Shown here in pieces: positions 23,695 to 36,172 of a DNA stretch of 64,000 nt. The notes beneath the pieces were generated by a model. That model searched no databases and was not told the origin of the DNA. It saw only the letters and a program-made list of their open reading frames with translations. The stretch's first letter is position 1. Every line of letters starts with the position of its first letter. This DNA is from Linnemannia elongata (lineage: Eukaryota > Mortierellomycota > Mortierellomycetes > Mortierellales > Mortierellaceae): assembly GCA_036320915.1 (NCBI GenBank), contig JAXBDG010000020.1, positions 186,001 to 250,000 on the forward strand, read 5' to 3'. The position numbers and the translations under genes are program-made.

Positions 23695-25649
23695 ATGACT
23701 CTCTTATTCCGCACACTCCTTTCACCCGCCAAAGCTGCAGCTCAACGGTAATACTTTCACTTTGTGTCACACCTAAAGCAAAGCGGCACCTTCCTTCCTT
23801 CCTGTACTTCCCGCCTTCTTCTACCGGCTTCTCTTTTCTCCTTGGTATCATTGACTGACTCCAATTGCTCCCTCTTTTCCTCCCTCTTACACATCTTGCG
23901 CCCGTAAACGGGTTTTATTCGATCGTGGATATCATCAACAACAACCCACTAGGCTGCCAATGCTACAGAGATCGTCGTTGAGCACAGCAGCAGCACCCTC
24001 GATCCCCTCTAGATCCCAGGCTCTCCTCCGCTCTCTACCACGCCAGACTCGTCCCGCCCTCTTTCAAGCACCCAATTACCTCTCCCACGCGACCCATCGC
24101 AAATATTCCACAGTAAAATATCACTTCCACATCAGACATACTCGCGAATCCAATAATTTGTTGTTCGTGTTAAATTGTTTTTGTTTTCTTGACAGCTAAC
24201 AGAGTGAAAACAACGTGTGTATGTGTGTAAACGAATAGGAGTTAAAGGCCCAGGTCGACATCAAGGACCAGAGTAGTGCCAGTGTTGTCGACTCCTCCAA
24301 GGTCCATCTTCGCTGGAAGGATGGAACCACCAGCCGTTTGTAAGGAAACTCTTTGGCCAATTATGACTGCGGACTACGGATGTGGATTGGGAAGAAGTGT
24401 TTCTCAATGCTGACTTACCATCTTTCTCTTTTTATCACGCATGATAACCCTTTCTGTTTAGCCATTCGTTCTGGCTTCGTGACCATTGTCATTGCCCCGA
24501 GTGCTACCACTCTGTCACAAAGCAGCGCCTCGTCAACACTTTCAAGGTAACAAGTCCAATTATTCTTTTCCCGCGCGTATCGTGTCCTCTCACCTTTCCG
24601 AACCGGGATATGTTCCAAATGAAGCATCGAACAACAACAAAACAAGCGCCATGCAGAATCAATTTGCTTTGAGCACGAGGGTTTGACGGCTAATTTAGTC
24701 CGTGTTTCTCTTTTTTTTCTCCCTACTCTCTGACCTGCAGATCCCACGCGATATCAAACCAAAATCAGTCTCCCTCTCTTCCACTGGCCTGGATATCACC
24801 TGTAAGCGCGCAACACTGCAATGGACACCACCAATTGATATGCAGCGTCACCCAATGTCTCCAGTGCTATATTAAACCGTATCAATTGCTTGTTCACGAT
24901 GTATAGGGGATCACGAAAGCCACAAGAGTCACTACCCATTCACTTGGCTGAACAAACACTCGTACGACCCCAAGATCACAGACCCTTACCTCCCCGAGGG
25001 AGCACCGTATGTCATTGCATGCATTTTGACTGCGCTTTTCTGTTTATTTGATGTGGAAGGCCTTGGATTGCTTTATTTGTACTCACACATGCCCCCCTCC
25101 TTCACTCATTTCATTCAACTAGAAAGAAGACGTGGGATAACTCGATTGCGTCCAGCTTGCCGGAGGTCGCATACAAGGATGTCATGGAATCGGACAAGGG
25201 CCTCGCAGAATGGTTAAACAACATTGTGAGTGCTAGGGACTCGGCAATCGCAGTCGAGGTCATAGGACAATCAGGATAGAATGGAGAACTGCACCTAAAA
25301 TGACAATTTTTTCACTTTAATTAGCATGTCTACGGATTCTCGTTTGTCAGCGGAGTGCCAGTTACGACTGAGGCGACTGAGGAATTGGCCAAGCGCATCT
25401 CCTTCATCCGTGAGACGCACTATGGTAAGTCACTGGTTCTAATGCTTCGTAGTATTCCAGTCCATTAAAACGTACGCTGTTTCTAACCAAAATTGGTTTT
25501 TACAACGTTGTTCTCGTAGGTGGGTTCTGGGACTTTACATCGGATCTTGGACATGGAGACACTGCATACACGGACCTCGCACTCGGCGCCCACACCGACA
25601 CCACCTATTTCACTGATCCAGTCGGGTATGTCTCAACTTTTTGATCAGC

Positions 25650-25687
<38 letters not shown>

Positions 25688-26315
25688 GTGGCAAATTAAT
25701 CGCCAGCCAATCATTGTTCAGGCAAACCCATCCATTAACATTGGGCGTACTCTCATTCCCTTTTATTACCAATTGCTATCATGTAGTCTCCAGATGTTCC
25801 ATTTATTGCACCACGATGGTGAGGGCGGCCACAACCTAATGGTTGACGGCTTCCACTGCGCAAAGATCCTCAAGGAACGCCATCCAGCCTCATACAAACT
25901 CCTTTCAGAAATCGGAATCCCTGCTCACTCGGCCGGCGATCCCTCTACCCACATCGTCCCCTCCCCCCGCCGAAACCCAATCCTCAACCATGACCCCGTC
26001 ACCCGAGACCTGGTTCAGGTCCGCTTCAACAATGATGATCGCTCGACTATGGATCATTTGGAACCTCATCAAGTCGATGCGTTCTATGAGGCGTTGTTCG
26101 ATTGGAATAGGGTTCTTACGGATGAGAAGAATTTGTTGTGGACAAAGTTTCAGCCGGGTAGGGTGTTGATTTTCGATAACTGGAGGTGTTTGCATGGTCG
26201 GTCGGCTTTCACGGGTAAGAGGCGGATGTGCGGAGCGTATACCAACTGGGATGATTACAGGTCCAGGTGGAGGACCTTAAACACCTCTGCTGAGCAGTTG
26301 GCCGAGGACTTGTGA
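23695..26315 (+). CDS. TMLHE: Trimethyllysine dioxygenase, mitochondrial (10 exons)
   Basis: Exons are 23695-23747, 23953-24112, 24239-24339, 24462-24546, 24741-24801, 24907-25006, 25123-25225, 25325-25424, 25520-25625 and 25787-26315, giving 465 residues. Every phase closes. The enzyme hydroxylates N6-trimethyllysine with Fe(II) and 2-oxoglutarate, the first step of carnitine synthesis. An N-terminal Arg/Ser presequence is followed by the Cys/His zinc-type motif WLRDHCHCPECYH, then HVYGFSFVSGVP, GGFWDFTSDLGHGDTAYTDL, the metal-binding HTD (about His279 and Asp281), LLVDGFH-like LMVDGFHCAK, and the distal HGRSAFTGKRR (about His426). This ending favours trimethyllysine over gamma-butyrobetaine dioxygenase. 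I start at 23695 because that exon joins in frame and lengthens the presequence; Met at 23960 is the alternative. One intron contains a 34-A run. Confidence 0.93.
25651..25684 (+). repeat. Poly-A run (34 nt) inside a TMLHE intron
   Basis: Thirty-four consecutive A residues within the intron between exons 9 and 10 of the dioxygenase gene. No retroelement body is visible beside it. Confidence 0.9.
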
Positions 26316-26938
26316 GGTCGTGAATTATAGATGCTGAGGAAGTTAGACCAAAATAGAGATATAAAGAAGCATAGTGCATTTCACCCTGAATGAACAAAAA
26401 GTGAATAACATATCATTAAAGGCGTGTTCATTCAAAGAAGGCCAACGTATACTTGGAATCTTGTCCGTACGCCAAATCAAGAATACGTTCGAATAAGACA
26501 CAAGAGTAAATGGAGAGAGGTAAAGAACTGAAGAAATAATGTCTATGAAGGATGTCCTCGCGATTTAGCTTTATTTTGCCTGCTAAAAATTATTATGCGT
26601 TGGCGCAAGATTGGGTGGCCGATGAATTGATTGGCCAGGAGTGGCTTGGATGAAGTATCTTCTCCAACCGCCCTTTGTCCTCACTGACAGACGGGGCAGG
26701 GGTGTGAGAAACAACTGAGTGAACGTACTTCCTGCACTGCAGCCAGGTACTTTGCATCTTTTCTTTTGTTCGCGTCCTTTCTTCTTCTTTCATCGCTTAC
26801 ACCCATCGTCGATATTTTTTTCACTCGTCATCATCACACAAGGAGACAGTCAAGGACTCGACAAAACAACCTCCAACAAACAGCAACCGAGGAGTAGTAG
26901 CAGCATCCACCTCCAACAGACGACACAGATAAAAAAAA
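26316..26938 (+). promoter_or_regulatory. Spacer and promoter of the Wbp1 gene
   Basis: 623 bp between the TMLHE stop and the Wbp1 start. The last 150 bases change from T/C-rich to CA-rich, ending in an A-run directly before the ATG, a typical fungal 5' leader. A 66-codon frame on the minus strand here has no supporting feature. Confidence 0.4.
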
Positions 26939-28747
26939 ATGATGCGCGCATCCATCCTCCTGTCTACTCTGGCCATGGCACTCGTGGCCCAGGCCACGTC
27001 CCTCACTGGGCCTCGCGCCCTCGTCCTCCTCGACACCCTCGACGATACTGACGTCTACACCGACCTCTGGAACGACCTCGAGGGTAATTACTACATTGCT
27101 GCTCAACAGGGACCATTGTTGTCACTATTAGTCCTTGCAGAGGACTTTCATCATCTCGACACGTCTTGACTTATCCATTCATCTTTTTTCTTTTCTCAAC
27201 GAACGTGTTTGCAATGGAAATATAGGACGCCATTACAACCTCACCATTAACGATGTCAGCTCGCCCGTTTCCTTGACCAAATACGACCGTCGCCTTTATG
27301 ACCATCTCATCTTCCTTGCTCCAAAAATGAAGGGTTCGTGACCAAACAGAGTCGTCTCTTGTTGCAGAAATGTAGTGTCGTCGCGTACAGGGCTATCAAC
27401 ATCAAGGTGACTAACTGTCGGATCAATTACCTCCTTCCACCTTCTCTGAATACAATAGAGTACCCCAAGGGAATGAACGCAAAGGCAGTGGTCGGATTCA
27501 TGGCAGAGGGCGGCAATGTCATTTTGGCAGGATCCTCCGAGTTGGCGAACCCTCTCCGCGAATTGTCTCGCGAGTTTGATGTTGAGTTCGATAACCGCTA
27601 CACCTCCGTCTTGGATCACTTCAATTATGACAAGGAATTGGGCCAGGCCAAGCACGACGCGATCGTTGTCAACCCCTCGAGCCACATGTCCAAGATCGAT
27701 GCCATTGTCCCTCAGGATAAATTGCCCGGACCTATCTTGTTCCGTGGTATCGGCCACGCTGTGAACCCTAAGAACTCGCTCTTGACACCCGTTCTTTGGG
27801 CCCCTCAGGAGGCGTATTCGTGGGAGTCAGTCAACTTGGATGAGAGCGCTGATCAGGATCCCTTGATTGCTGGCAAGGACATTAGCTTGGTTTCGGTGAT
27901 GCAGGCCCGTAACAACGCCCGTATTGCGTTCTTGGGTTCTACTGAGATGTTATCAGATGCCTTCTTTGGTGCCCCTGCTAAGAAGCAGGGCGACAAGGAG
28001 TAAGTTAAAATCGTCATTGTTTCTTTCATATAGCATTGGATCGAACCCAATTGGAAGAACAATGGTAGCTGATGCGCACCTTTGCCATTATTTTAGGACT
28101 GTTAACGGAAACCGCAAGTTTATCGAGGAATTGACCAAGTGGACCTTCCAGGAGAAGAGCGCTTTGGATGTCGTTGCCGTCCAGCACCACAAGGTTGGCG
28201 AGGAGGAGGCTCCCGCACACTACCGTATCAAGGACAACATGGTGCGTTCTTGTTATGTTCAAATGGGTGATATATTGGGTAGTGGTCTACAGATGATCAA
28301 GACGATTAACTCTTGCTCCGTGAATGTATTTAGACGTACACGATCTCGTTGGCCGAGTACCGCGAGGGCGAGTGGCACCCTTTCTCTGCCGACGATGTTC
28401 AGCTGGAGTTGATCATGTTGGATCCCTATGTTCGCAAGACCCTTGAGCAGCTCGAGTTGGATGACCAGTCAACTGTCGGCACCTTCACCACCACTTTGCA
28501 GTTACCCGACCAGTACGGAGTGTTCAAGTTCATGGTCAACTACAAGCGCCCCGGTTTGACCTACATTGAGAGCGTGACGACTGTTGGTATCCACCCTTTC
28601 CGCCACGACCAGTATCCTCGCTTCATCTCTCAGGCCAAGCCCTACTACACCAGCGCGGCCAGCATGGGAGTTGGATTGTTGATCTTTTCTTTTGTTTACC
28701 TCTGGGGCGGTTTGGACTCTAGCGTCAAGACTACCAAGAAGGCATAA
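26939..28747 (+). CDS. WBP1: Oligosaccharyltransferase subunit Wbp1/OST48 (5 exons)
   Basis: Exons are 26939-27083, 27226-27333, 27459-27999, 28097-28241 and 28334-28747, giving 450 residues (yeast Wbp1 430, human OST48 456). A signal peptide (MMRASILLSTLAMALVAQAT) precedes the lumenal domain with ALVLLDTLDDTDVY, YDHLIFLAPKMKEYPKG, GGNVILAGSSE, FDVEFDNRYTSVLDHF and LSLAEYREGEWHPF-like sequence. The C-terminus has GVHPF-like GIHPFRHDQYPRFI, a transmembrane helix (ASMGVGLLIFSFVYLWGGL) and a short cytosolic tail ending VKTTKKA. The protein is a non-catalytic subunit of the ER complex that N-glycosylates nascent proteins. The tail has lysines at -2 and -3, not the canonical -3 and -4 dilysine retrieval spacing. 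Identity is secure. Confidence 0.95.
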
Positions 28748-28958
28748 ATATGTTGGCCTGAACAATGGCAACCGACCAGGAGTGAGCATGAACAAAAAAT
28801 AAGTTAGAGAATAAAAGTTAACACGTGACATGATTTGAGAACGCACAAAAAGTGTCAGAGTTGATGCAGTTCACCGAACCACTAAACTCTCACCTTCACT
28901 GATCAGGACAAAGGACCTTTCAAGGACCCAACTGCAACGCCAAGACAACACATCGACC

Positions 28959-29798
28959 ATGCCAAAGATTATCAGCAACAGTATTATCTCGTCCTCAGAC
29001 CATAGAGATGAGCAACAAGGACTGCATTCATACTACTGCCTCTGCAGTGAGTTCATTCTCGTCATTGGTATGCAACAAAACCATCGCATTTATTTTGTTT
29101 CGACTTCGCCACCTTATACAGTATGCTGTAAAGTTCGGGCCCAGTGCCATTTGATCGGCACATTGAAGCTGACCATATCGTATTCTTGTTTTATTTCACA
29201 TAGATATGGAACTGGGACAGTTGCCAAGGCGGGAGACGGACAATTCGATCATTTTGACCAACGCCACCAGGATGTACAAGCTCCACGCGATCCAAACAGA
29301 AGCCAAGATCGTGAAGAGGTACACCCTTCCTCCCACACACACACACCGGCCATCAAATAACAAGGAGATATATATGCGCGCAGTTGTTGCTATGAAGAAG
29401 ATCACACCAGGAAAATTGACGCCTTTTTGTATTGTTTGTGAACTCGATATCATAGGGGTGAGAACCTGTTTGAGAAGCAGTACCGGTTACACTGTCCACG
29501 ATGCAGCCTGCTGATTGCATATGAGACTACGAAACACTTGAAGGGCGGGCCTTATACGTATATTGTCCAGGGAGCATTGAATGAGATCCAGGGAGTACCA
29601 CATGATGATTGGGAGCAGGAGTTGCCTGGCACTGGCCCTGCAGCAGGATCAGGAAAGACTGGAGGAGAGGCTGAGGCGGAGGAGGATAGTGGTATGGAGG
29701 TGGAGCTTCAGATTAGAGCGGATGAGAACCAGAGTGCGGCTGCTCAGGCAAGAGCTTTCCTTGCAGCTTCTATGGCTTCGTCTTCGTCTTCATCATAG
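28959..29798 (+). CDS. STEEP1 family protein (human CXorf56 homologue), 3 exons
   Basis: Exons are 28959-29067, 29204-29318 and 29456-29798, giving 188 residues. The start MPKIISNSIISSSD and the segment LHSYYCLCSEFILVID match the family hallmark (human MPKVVSRSVVC and YYCLCG...LVLD). It continues LGQLPRRETDNSIIL, RLHCPRCSLLIAYE (a CxxC pair) and GPYTYIVQGALNEIQGVP. The paired CLC and CPRC cysteines probably bind one zinc. The C-terminal 50 residues are Glu/Ala/Ser-rich and may form a helix. In vertebrates STEEP1 aids STING export from the ER. Nothing in this window suggests STING, so the fungal role is unknown and an ancestral membrane-trafficking or RNA-related role is open. The start lies only 211 bp after the Wbp1 stop, on the same strand. 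Confidence 0.88.
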
Positions 29799-30482
29799 GG
29801 TTGTTCCTTGGTGACTTTGGTGGTGAACCTAACCTACTGTTGGGAGAAATAAAAAAGAAAAATACGAACAGAACACAGAAGCCAAGTGACACGTGATGAA
29901 AGGAGGAATTGTCTCCACCCAGCCAAACGAACCCACGGCTCACGATTTTACCATTTGGACGGGCAAAAAGGGGGCGAGTCCGTTGGACTGGAGCCGGGGT
30001 GCCGATCGATGACCGAAGGAGTGAAGGAGGGAAGGGAAGAATAAGCTCTACATACGGTGGAGCGAATTGTTCGCTTTAGAAGCCCTCTCTTTTCCTTCTT
30101 CGAATCAGGAACCAACCGGTCTTAGCCCTCGTTTGTCACTTCTTTCCTTTACTTCTTTTTCCTTCTTTTCTCTTTACTTTCCTAACCCCCACTATCTTTT
30201 TCGTCTTTCCATACTTTTCTTCCCTCACACCCTTCCGGTCCGGTTGCCATTACTTCATTTCGTGTTCTGAATGCCTGTCTAACTATTGACTCTTCCTCTT
30301 TTCCTTTTTTCATTACCTGACACTACTTCCCCGCACTTCCGTCAAAGTCCCGCAACTACTCCTCTCTCTTTCATTGTCTTCGAGCCGTAACACATCCTAC
30401 CTTTTTCTTTTACCTTTTTTTTTTACTTCCCATTCGCCCGCCTTCTTGTCATTTTACTTTTAATATACTTATTCCTTTCACT
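29799..30482 (+). promoter_or_regulatory. Spacer and promoter of PEX1
   Basis: 684 bp. An AATAAA-like signal lies near 29845, soon after the STEEP1 stop. From about 30070 the plus strand becomes CT-rich and then T-rich up to the PEX1 ATG, as at other starts in this window. Confidence 0.45.
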
Positions 30483-33400
30483 ATGCTCAAGTCTGTCACC
30501 ATTGCATTCCTCCCACTCAGGCACTGCCTCATCAACCTCCCAGGCGCATGGGCGAACGCGCTGCTGGACCAGGGCAAGGTACCATCGTCAAGGACCTTGT
30601 CACCTACTGTTCTCTGTTCAAGTCCAGGAAAAACTCTCCCTTCGTTGTGTTTGAGAAACTAACTATTTTTTTTTTTTTTTTTTTTTTTCATTTTTACTTT
30701 TTTATATGGACAAGCAGCTCTCACAAAACGTCGTTCTAGAGTTATCATGGCAGGAAGGATCGACTGAGAAAAAGTCGTATGTTGGCTGGAGTGGTGGCGC
30801 GTCCAACTCTGGAGGTGCAGGTTCAGGAAACAATGCGGGCGCCGTTGTACCGAGACCTGGTGGCGCTACTGGTGATATGATTGAGATGGATCCTCAGTTT
30901 GGACAGGCTATGGGACTCAGAGCTGGACAGAAGGTAAGCCAACGGGAGCTTCTTTGCAGGAAACAAGAAATATGATGAAAACCGGGTGTGTTTTCTCCTG
31001 ATCTGAGGATCACCAAGGCTGCAGGATATTTGCGTACTCCGAAATATCGAGCCGAGGCAATTGATCGAGTATTCGACCGCTTGACAGTTTCCTTCTAACT
31101 TCGTTCGCTTTTTGTTTTCTTGTTCAAGGTCAACATTGAGTTTGTAAAGTCGGTTCAGGACGGCATCTCTGTGAACGTTGCCCCATACTCGGAGGATGAC
31201 TGGGAAATTTTGGTAAGTAGAAGGAAAGCTTGCTTTTTGCTCCCGGACAAAGTGTCAAGAGAGACAAACGGATCGGTCCAATGAGAGGGCTCTCCTCTTG
31301 TGATCATTTTTCAATCCTCCTCCCAACGACTAATAACGAAGCAAATTCCTCATTACCTTAGGAATTACACGCAGGATATGTCGAGGATCAGATGCTGAAC
31401 CAGATCAGGATCCTGTACCCTCACCAGGTCATCACCATGTGGGTCAACGGCCGCACCCTCGTCCGCCTGCGTGTCCGTAAGTTATTCGCTTCATCAAATT
31501 TTTTATTTACCGAGATCAATCTTTTTATCAGTTCAATTGGAGAAAAACTGATTCATTGCATTTTTTTTTTTTTTTTTGAACTTCTCTGACCATAGTGGAT
31601 ATCAACCCGAACGCGCCTTGCGTCAAGTTGGGAGCGAACGCAGAGGTCATTGTAGCGCCAATGGTCCGCACAGCAAATGGAGGAGCGTCAAAATCATCTG
31701 ATAACCAGGACCTGTCTACCGGCGTCCAAAAGTTGACCCAGGCACAGTGTTTGCGTGTGCTTGCGCTCGACGAGATTTCAGAGGAGCTTGGACAGGAGAT
31801 TGCCGAAGAAGGCCCCTTCACAGTGCAGGTGCACCCTGATAGCTGGCTCGAAACTGATCTCACTCACCGCCCAGTTCTCCGTATCTCGAAGGTCATTGCA
31901 CCCCATGCAGAAAAGGTGACCGATGATGAGACACGAGATCCTGAGGATTTGTTGGTGGGAGCATCGGCAATCTTCGTCAGGGCTGTCCCCTCTCGCCATG
32001 TCCCAGTTGGTCATGTTGCCATCTCCAAGCAGGTCCAGGATGCACTCGATGCTGAGAACTTTTCTATCGTCAGGTACCTGCTCTACACTGTCGAGCTCTG
32101 AATTGGTCAAGCACCGCTGTAAAGCATCAAACGTGTCCTAACCAATTCCTGAAATTTATGAATCAATAGATTGGCAGAAACTAATATCCACGCGGTGCAA
32201 CTTCCAAGCATCATACTTCGCCCTATCTCGACTCCTGGATCTGCACCTGCAGCACCTGCACCTTTAAAACTCCAACCCAAATCTGCGAGCCACGACTCTG
32301 ACAAGGCAGCAAAGGCCACCAGCGTTATTTCATTGTTCAAGGAGTGGGTTAACACCTTACCTGACCTGGACTTTACTATTTTGAGCCACGGATCGTTGCT
32401 GTCCATCCCTCATGAAGATACTATCCAGTCTTTTGCTGTTGTCTTCCCAGCAAAGTCACTTCCAGCTGTGTCCAGCCAACAGGAGGAAGGAAAGAGCCAG
32501 CCTGAACCCGAGACTTTCAGCATCCTGACCAAGGCTCAGCTCTCTCAGCTCAAGGTCGAAGTTGGCCAGCCCCAAGGAGTCAGCCATATCTACAAGAAGT
32601 AAGTCACCGTTAAGTATATTTACGACTGACGAGCAATCGATATTGCAACGCAGATCAACTCACCTTACAAGAACTTTCGACTTTTAGGACTATCACACAT
32701 ATCTCAGACACTCCTGCAGCGTTGGGAGGTGTGACACAGGTGTTGACAAAAGGCGAAAAGTATCTGTTGACTTGCCTTTCCAAGATCGAGCTCCGCGACG
32801 CTTTCGCTGTTCCCAACCTTGGTGGATTCCTCCTGTGCGGACCTCATGGATCTGGAAAGACTGTCGTCGCTCGGTCCCTTATTCGCAAGTTGGCCCAAAA
32901 CAGAGAAACCCTTGCTTGTAAGTTGCGCATGTGGATGTACATTGAATACACGTTGGAAATACACTTTCACATGCAGGATTCTGATCCCTCTTACTAATCG
33001 AATGGTACTTTGCAAATAGACTGTGTGGAGATCAACTGTGCGGAGTTTGCAGAGGACAGACTGCCAGTGCTGATGACAAAGTTCCAGCAATGGTTTGACA
33101 CTGCTGCATTCCACTCGCCTAGTATTCTCTTCTTGGAGGATCTGGACCGCCTAATCCCTGCCGAAGTTGAGCATGCTGATTCTTTCCGGTCAAGACAGAT
33201 CGCCGAGGTCTTTTTGCAGATTGCTACCAAGATGTGCAAGAGGTTCGACCAGATCGCCATTGTCGCCACTGCCCAGCAGCAGGTTTCTGTCCACCCTTCG
33301 CTGATCACGTCGCACTTGTTGAGCGAGATTATTCGTTTGATGCCACCAGGAAAGACGGAGCGTAAGGAGATGTTGAAGAGCTTGATGGAGACAGGACCCG

Positions 33401-35385
33401 CCATTTTGCAGAGATCATTGCCTCAGATTGACCTCGTCTCGGTTGCTTCCAAGACGGAAGGATACTTGGCCGCGGATTTGAAGGCATTCCTGGAGAGGAC
33501 GGTGCACGAGGGAGCTGTTCGTAACATTGCTGCCCAGGTCGAGAGCCACAAGACCGACATAGCCCCAGCCTCCGCTGCGATATCACCTGATAATCACACC
33601 ATTGACATTCCCAATGGTAAGGCCAAGGCCATTACTGCTGCTGTCGAGTCGAGCTCTTCATCCGAGTATGAGTTTACGTTGACCCAGGCAGATTTCCTCA
33701 AGGCGCAAGAGGGCTTTGTTCCCAGCAGTCTTCGTGGAGTCAAGCTTCAGAGTTCCGCGACTAGCTGGCTCGATATCGGTGGATTGAATGAGACCCGCAA
33801 GATCTTGCTTGAGACTCTGGAGTGGCCCACCAAGTATGCCGCCATCTTTTCGCAGTGTCCACTTCGTCTCCGATCAGGACTTTTATTGTTTGGACATCCA
33901 GGATGTGGAAAGACGTTGTTGGCGTCTGCGGTCGCCAAGGAGTGTGGACTGAACTTTATCTCTGTCAAGGGACCCGAGTTGCTGAACAAGTACATCGGTG
34001 CTTCTGAAAAGTCAGTCCGTGACCTGTTTGAGCGTGCCCAGGCAGCCAAGCCCTGCGTACTTTTCTTTGATGAGTTTGACAGTATTGCGCCCAAGAGGTA
34101 AGAAGAGCACATTGTTGTCTTATGCTTAACGACCTGAGGGCATGATCCAATGAGAGGGACGCATGCTGACACAGAGTTGTTTTTTTTTCTTTCATTTTCG
34201 GACTTATTTCTCCAGAGGGCACGACAGCACAGGAGTAACGGATCGTGTGGTCAACCAGATGCTGACACAGATGGATGGTGCAGAGGGTCTGGATGGTGTC
34301 TACGTTCTTGCAGCAACTTCTCGGCCCGACTTGATCGATCCCGCTTTGTTGCGACCTGGTCGTCTGGACAAGTCGCTGCTCTGCGGTATGCCCAGCTTGG
34401 AGGAGCGCCACGAAATCTTGGCATGTCTGGCTCGCAAGATGGAGGTTGCTGACGATGTGGACCTTATGGAGTGCGCTCGTCGAACAGAGGGTCTGACGGG
34501 TGCTGATTTGCAGGCCGTCCTGTACAATGCCCATTTGGAGGCGATTCGTGTGGCGATTGAGAAGGATGAGGCGGTCAAGAAGGAGCGCTCTGCCGCTGGC
34601 ACTGGGGCCTCTTCGCCTGTTCCTGGAGGACCAGCGACCACCAGTCGTGGCGATAGCAAGATGGCACGGTTTGTCAGCTTTGGAGGCAAGGGAGGATTCG
34701 GCAGCACTGGCAAGTCGAACCAAAAGGCCAACTTGACCCTCGCCGAGCGGGGTCACATCTCTCAACGCGTAAGTTTTGATAAGTGCATTCGTGGAATGCA
34801 ATTTTATCTACTACACTTAGATACCATTGCTAACAGTTACTCTATATATTGTTCATGTTTTCATAGTTGGGTCTGATTGCAAAGGGAATTGGTGCGGCAA
34901 GAGAGGCAGCATCGGCAGCAGCAGGCGGAAGCGGTGGTGATTTGACGGGGGATGGTGCATCGTCAGCGACGGACAAGGCACCCAAGGGATCGCGTCCAAT
35001 CATCACGAAGGAGCATCTGGAGGTGTCTCTGACTAACACCCGGTCATCGATCACGCCCGAGGAAAGCCAGCGACTGGATCTCATGTATGTTGTCCCACCT
35101 TCTATTCCCTTTTTTGTTTCTGTTTTTGGTGTGGGGAAAGGATAAGAGGATGCGAATGTGAATGTGGATCCGTTTTCTCTTCTGATGTCATCCGGGGAAC
35201 CCTGCTAGTTGTTGTCCTTTGTTACCTGTTTGTCTCACTTACACTTTTCTCCCTCTCTCTCTCTCTCTCGTTCTTTGATATGTTTCGCTGATAATAGTTA
35301 TAGCGAATTCATGGGGGATCGCAACGGCGAGATGTCGAATGGAACAGGAAGTCATGAGCTCGGTCAGAGGACCACCCTTGCTTAA
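30483..35385 (+). CDS. PEX1: Peroxin 1, AAA+ ATPase of peroxisome biogenesis (11 exons)
   Basis: Exons are 30483-30578, 30715-30933, 31129-31212, 31362-31476, 31596-32073, 32170-32598, 32688-32917, 33020-34097, 34216-34768, 34867-35084 and 35298-35385, giving 1,195 residues. The N-terminal Pex1 fold (about 1-180) includes NVVLELSW and [21 protein letters not shown]1 has Walker A GPHGSGKT at about 525 and a variant Walker B ([10 protein letters not shown]). D2 has GHPGCGKT at about 842, [13 protein letters not shown], and the second region of homology with [14 protein letters not shown]. Pex1 with Pex6 pulls the ubiquitinated receptor Pex5 from the peroxisomal membrane so that it can be recycled. 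D2 looks catalytically competent. D1 with the altered Walker B is expected to be weak, as in the family. The last exon encodes [14 protein letters not shown] and a short tail. Confidence 0.96.
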
Positions 35386-36172
35386 GATTGTCCTGTAAGA
35401 AGCATGTTTTTTTGTGTTCTCGAGTTCCCACGCTTGCCTGTTTGCACTGCACTCATTTTTAGCGCTATCTTTCGTCCGAACCCTTATCTTTTCTCTCTCC
35501 TTCCTCTCACCTACCTCATCTCTCCCCCTAGAACTGTTTTTGTACGAATAAAAAAATGCGAGAAAAAAGGGATGGAAAACTGGGTGCGATGCGATGGTGG
35601 GGGATTAAGACGCGAGTGTGAAGAAGGGACACGAGTTGGAGAAAAAAAAAAGAAAAAAAAAAGAAAAAAAAAAAAAAACTCCGTCTGTCCCTCCTTTTTT
35701 GTGTGTGTATTTGAGCCCACCAGGGTTCATTCATCATTCTACCCACCCACTTACATGGTTAAGCGTTGAGATAGAAAAAATGGGCAAACAACGACGACAA
35801 GTAAATCCAACATATATTCTGAAACCCGCACGCATGTTGACCGCTAATTTTTTTTTCTTTATTTCGTATCAAAAAAGCAGCTGATGAAAAGCGGAAAACT
35901 AAGCTGATAAAATGGACGGGTGGTTATGTACAAATAGTTGGTTGATCTTTGTTGGTTGTAAAAAAAAGTAAAAAGGAATAAAGAGGGCTGCTGATAAGAG
36001 GGAGAGGGGGGAGATATGAGGGAGACACACTGTTCAATATGCAAGATAGTAAGCAGCTTGCGCAAAACGTTATCAAAGCCAATGGCAAGGGAGCAAAGAA
36101 GAAGGGGGAAAAAAAAGTATCGAAGGGGGGAGGGGTAAGTTGCAAACAAAAAATCCTGCGTTCGCACCTTCT
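35386..36172. other. Convergent 3' flanks without a gene
   Basis: 787 bp between the stops of PEX1 and the Cys-rich gene. It contains an AATAAA-like signal near 35547, an A-rich tract at 35641-35678 and T-rich stretches. No coding evidence. Confidence 0.5.

Noticed and set aside
26593..26793. 66-codon minus-strand frame upstream of Wbp1
   Set aside because: No motif, no codon bias, and it lies where a promoter is expected.
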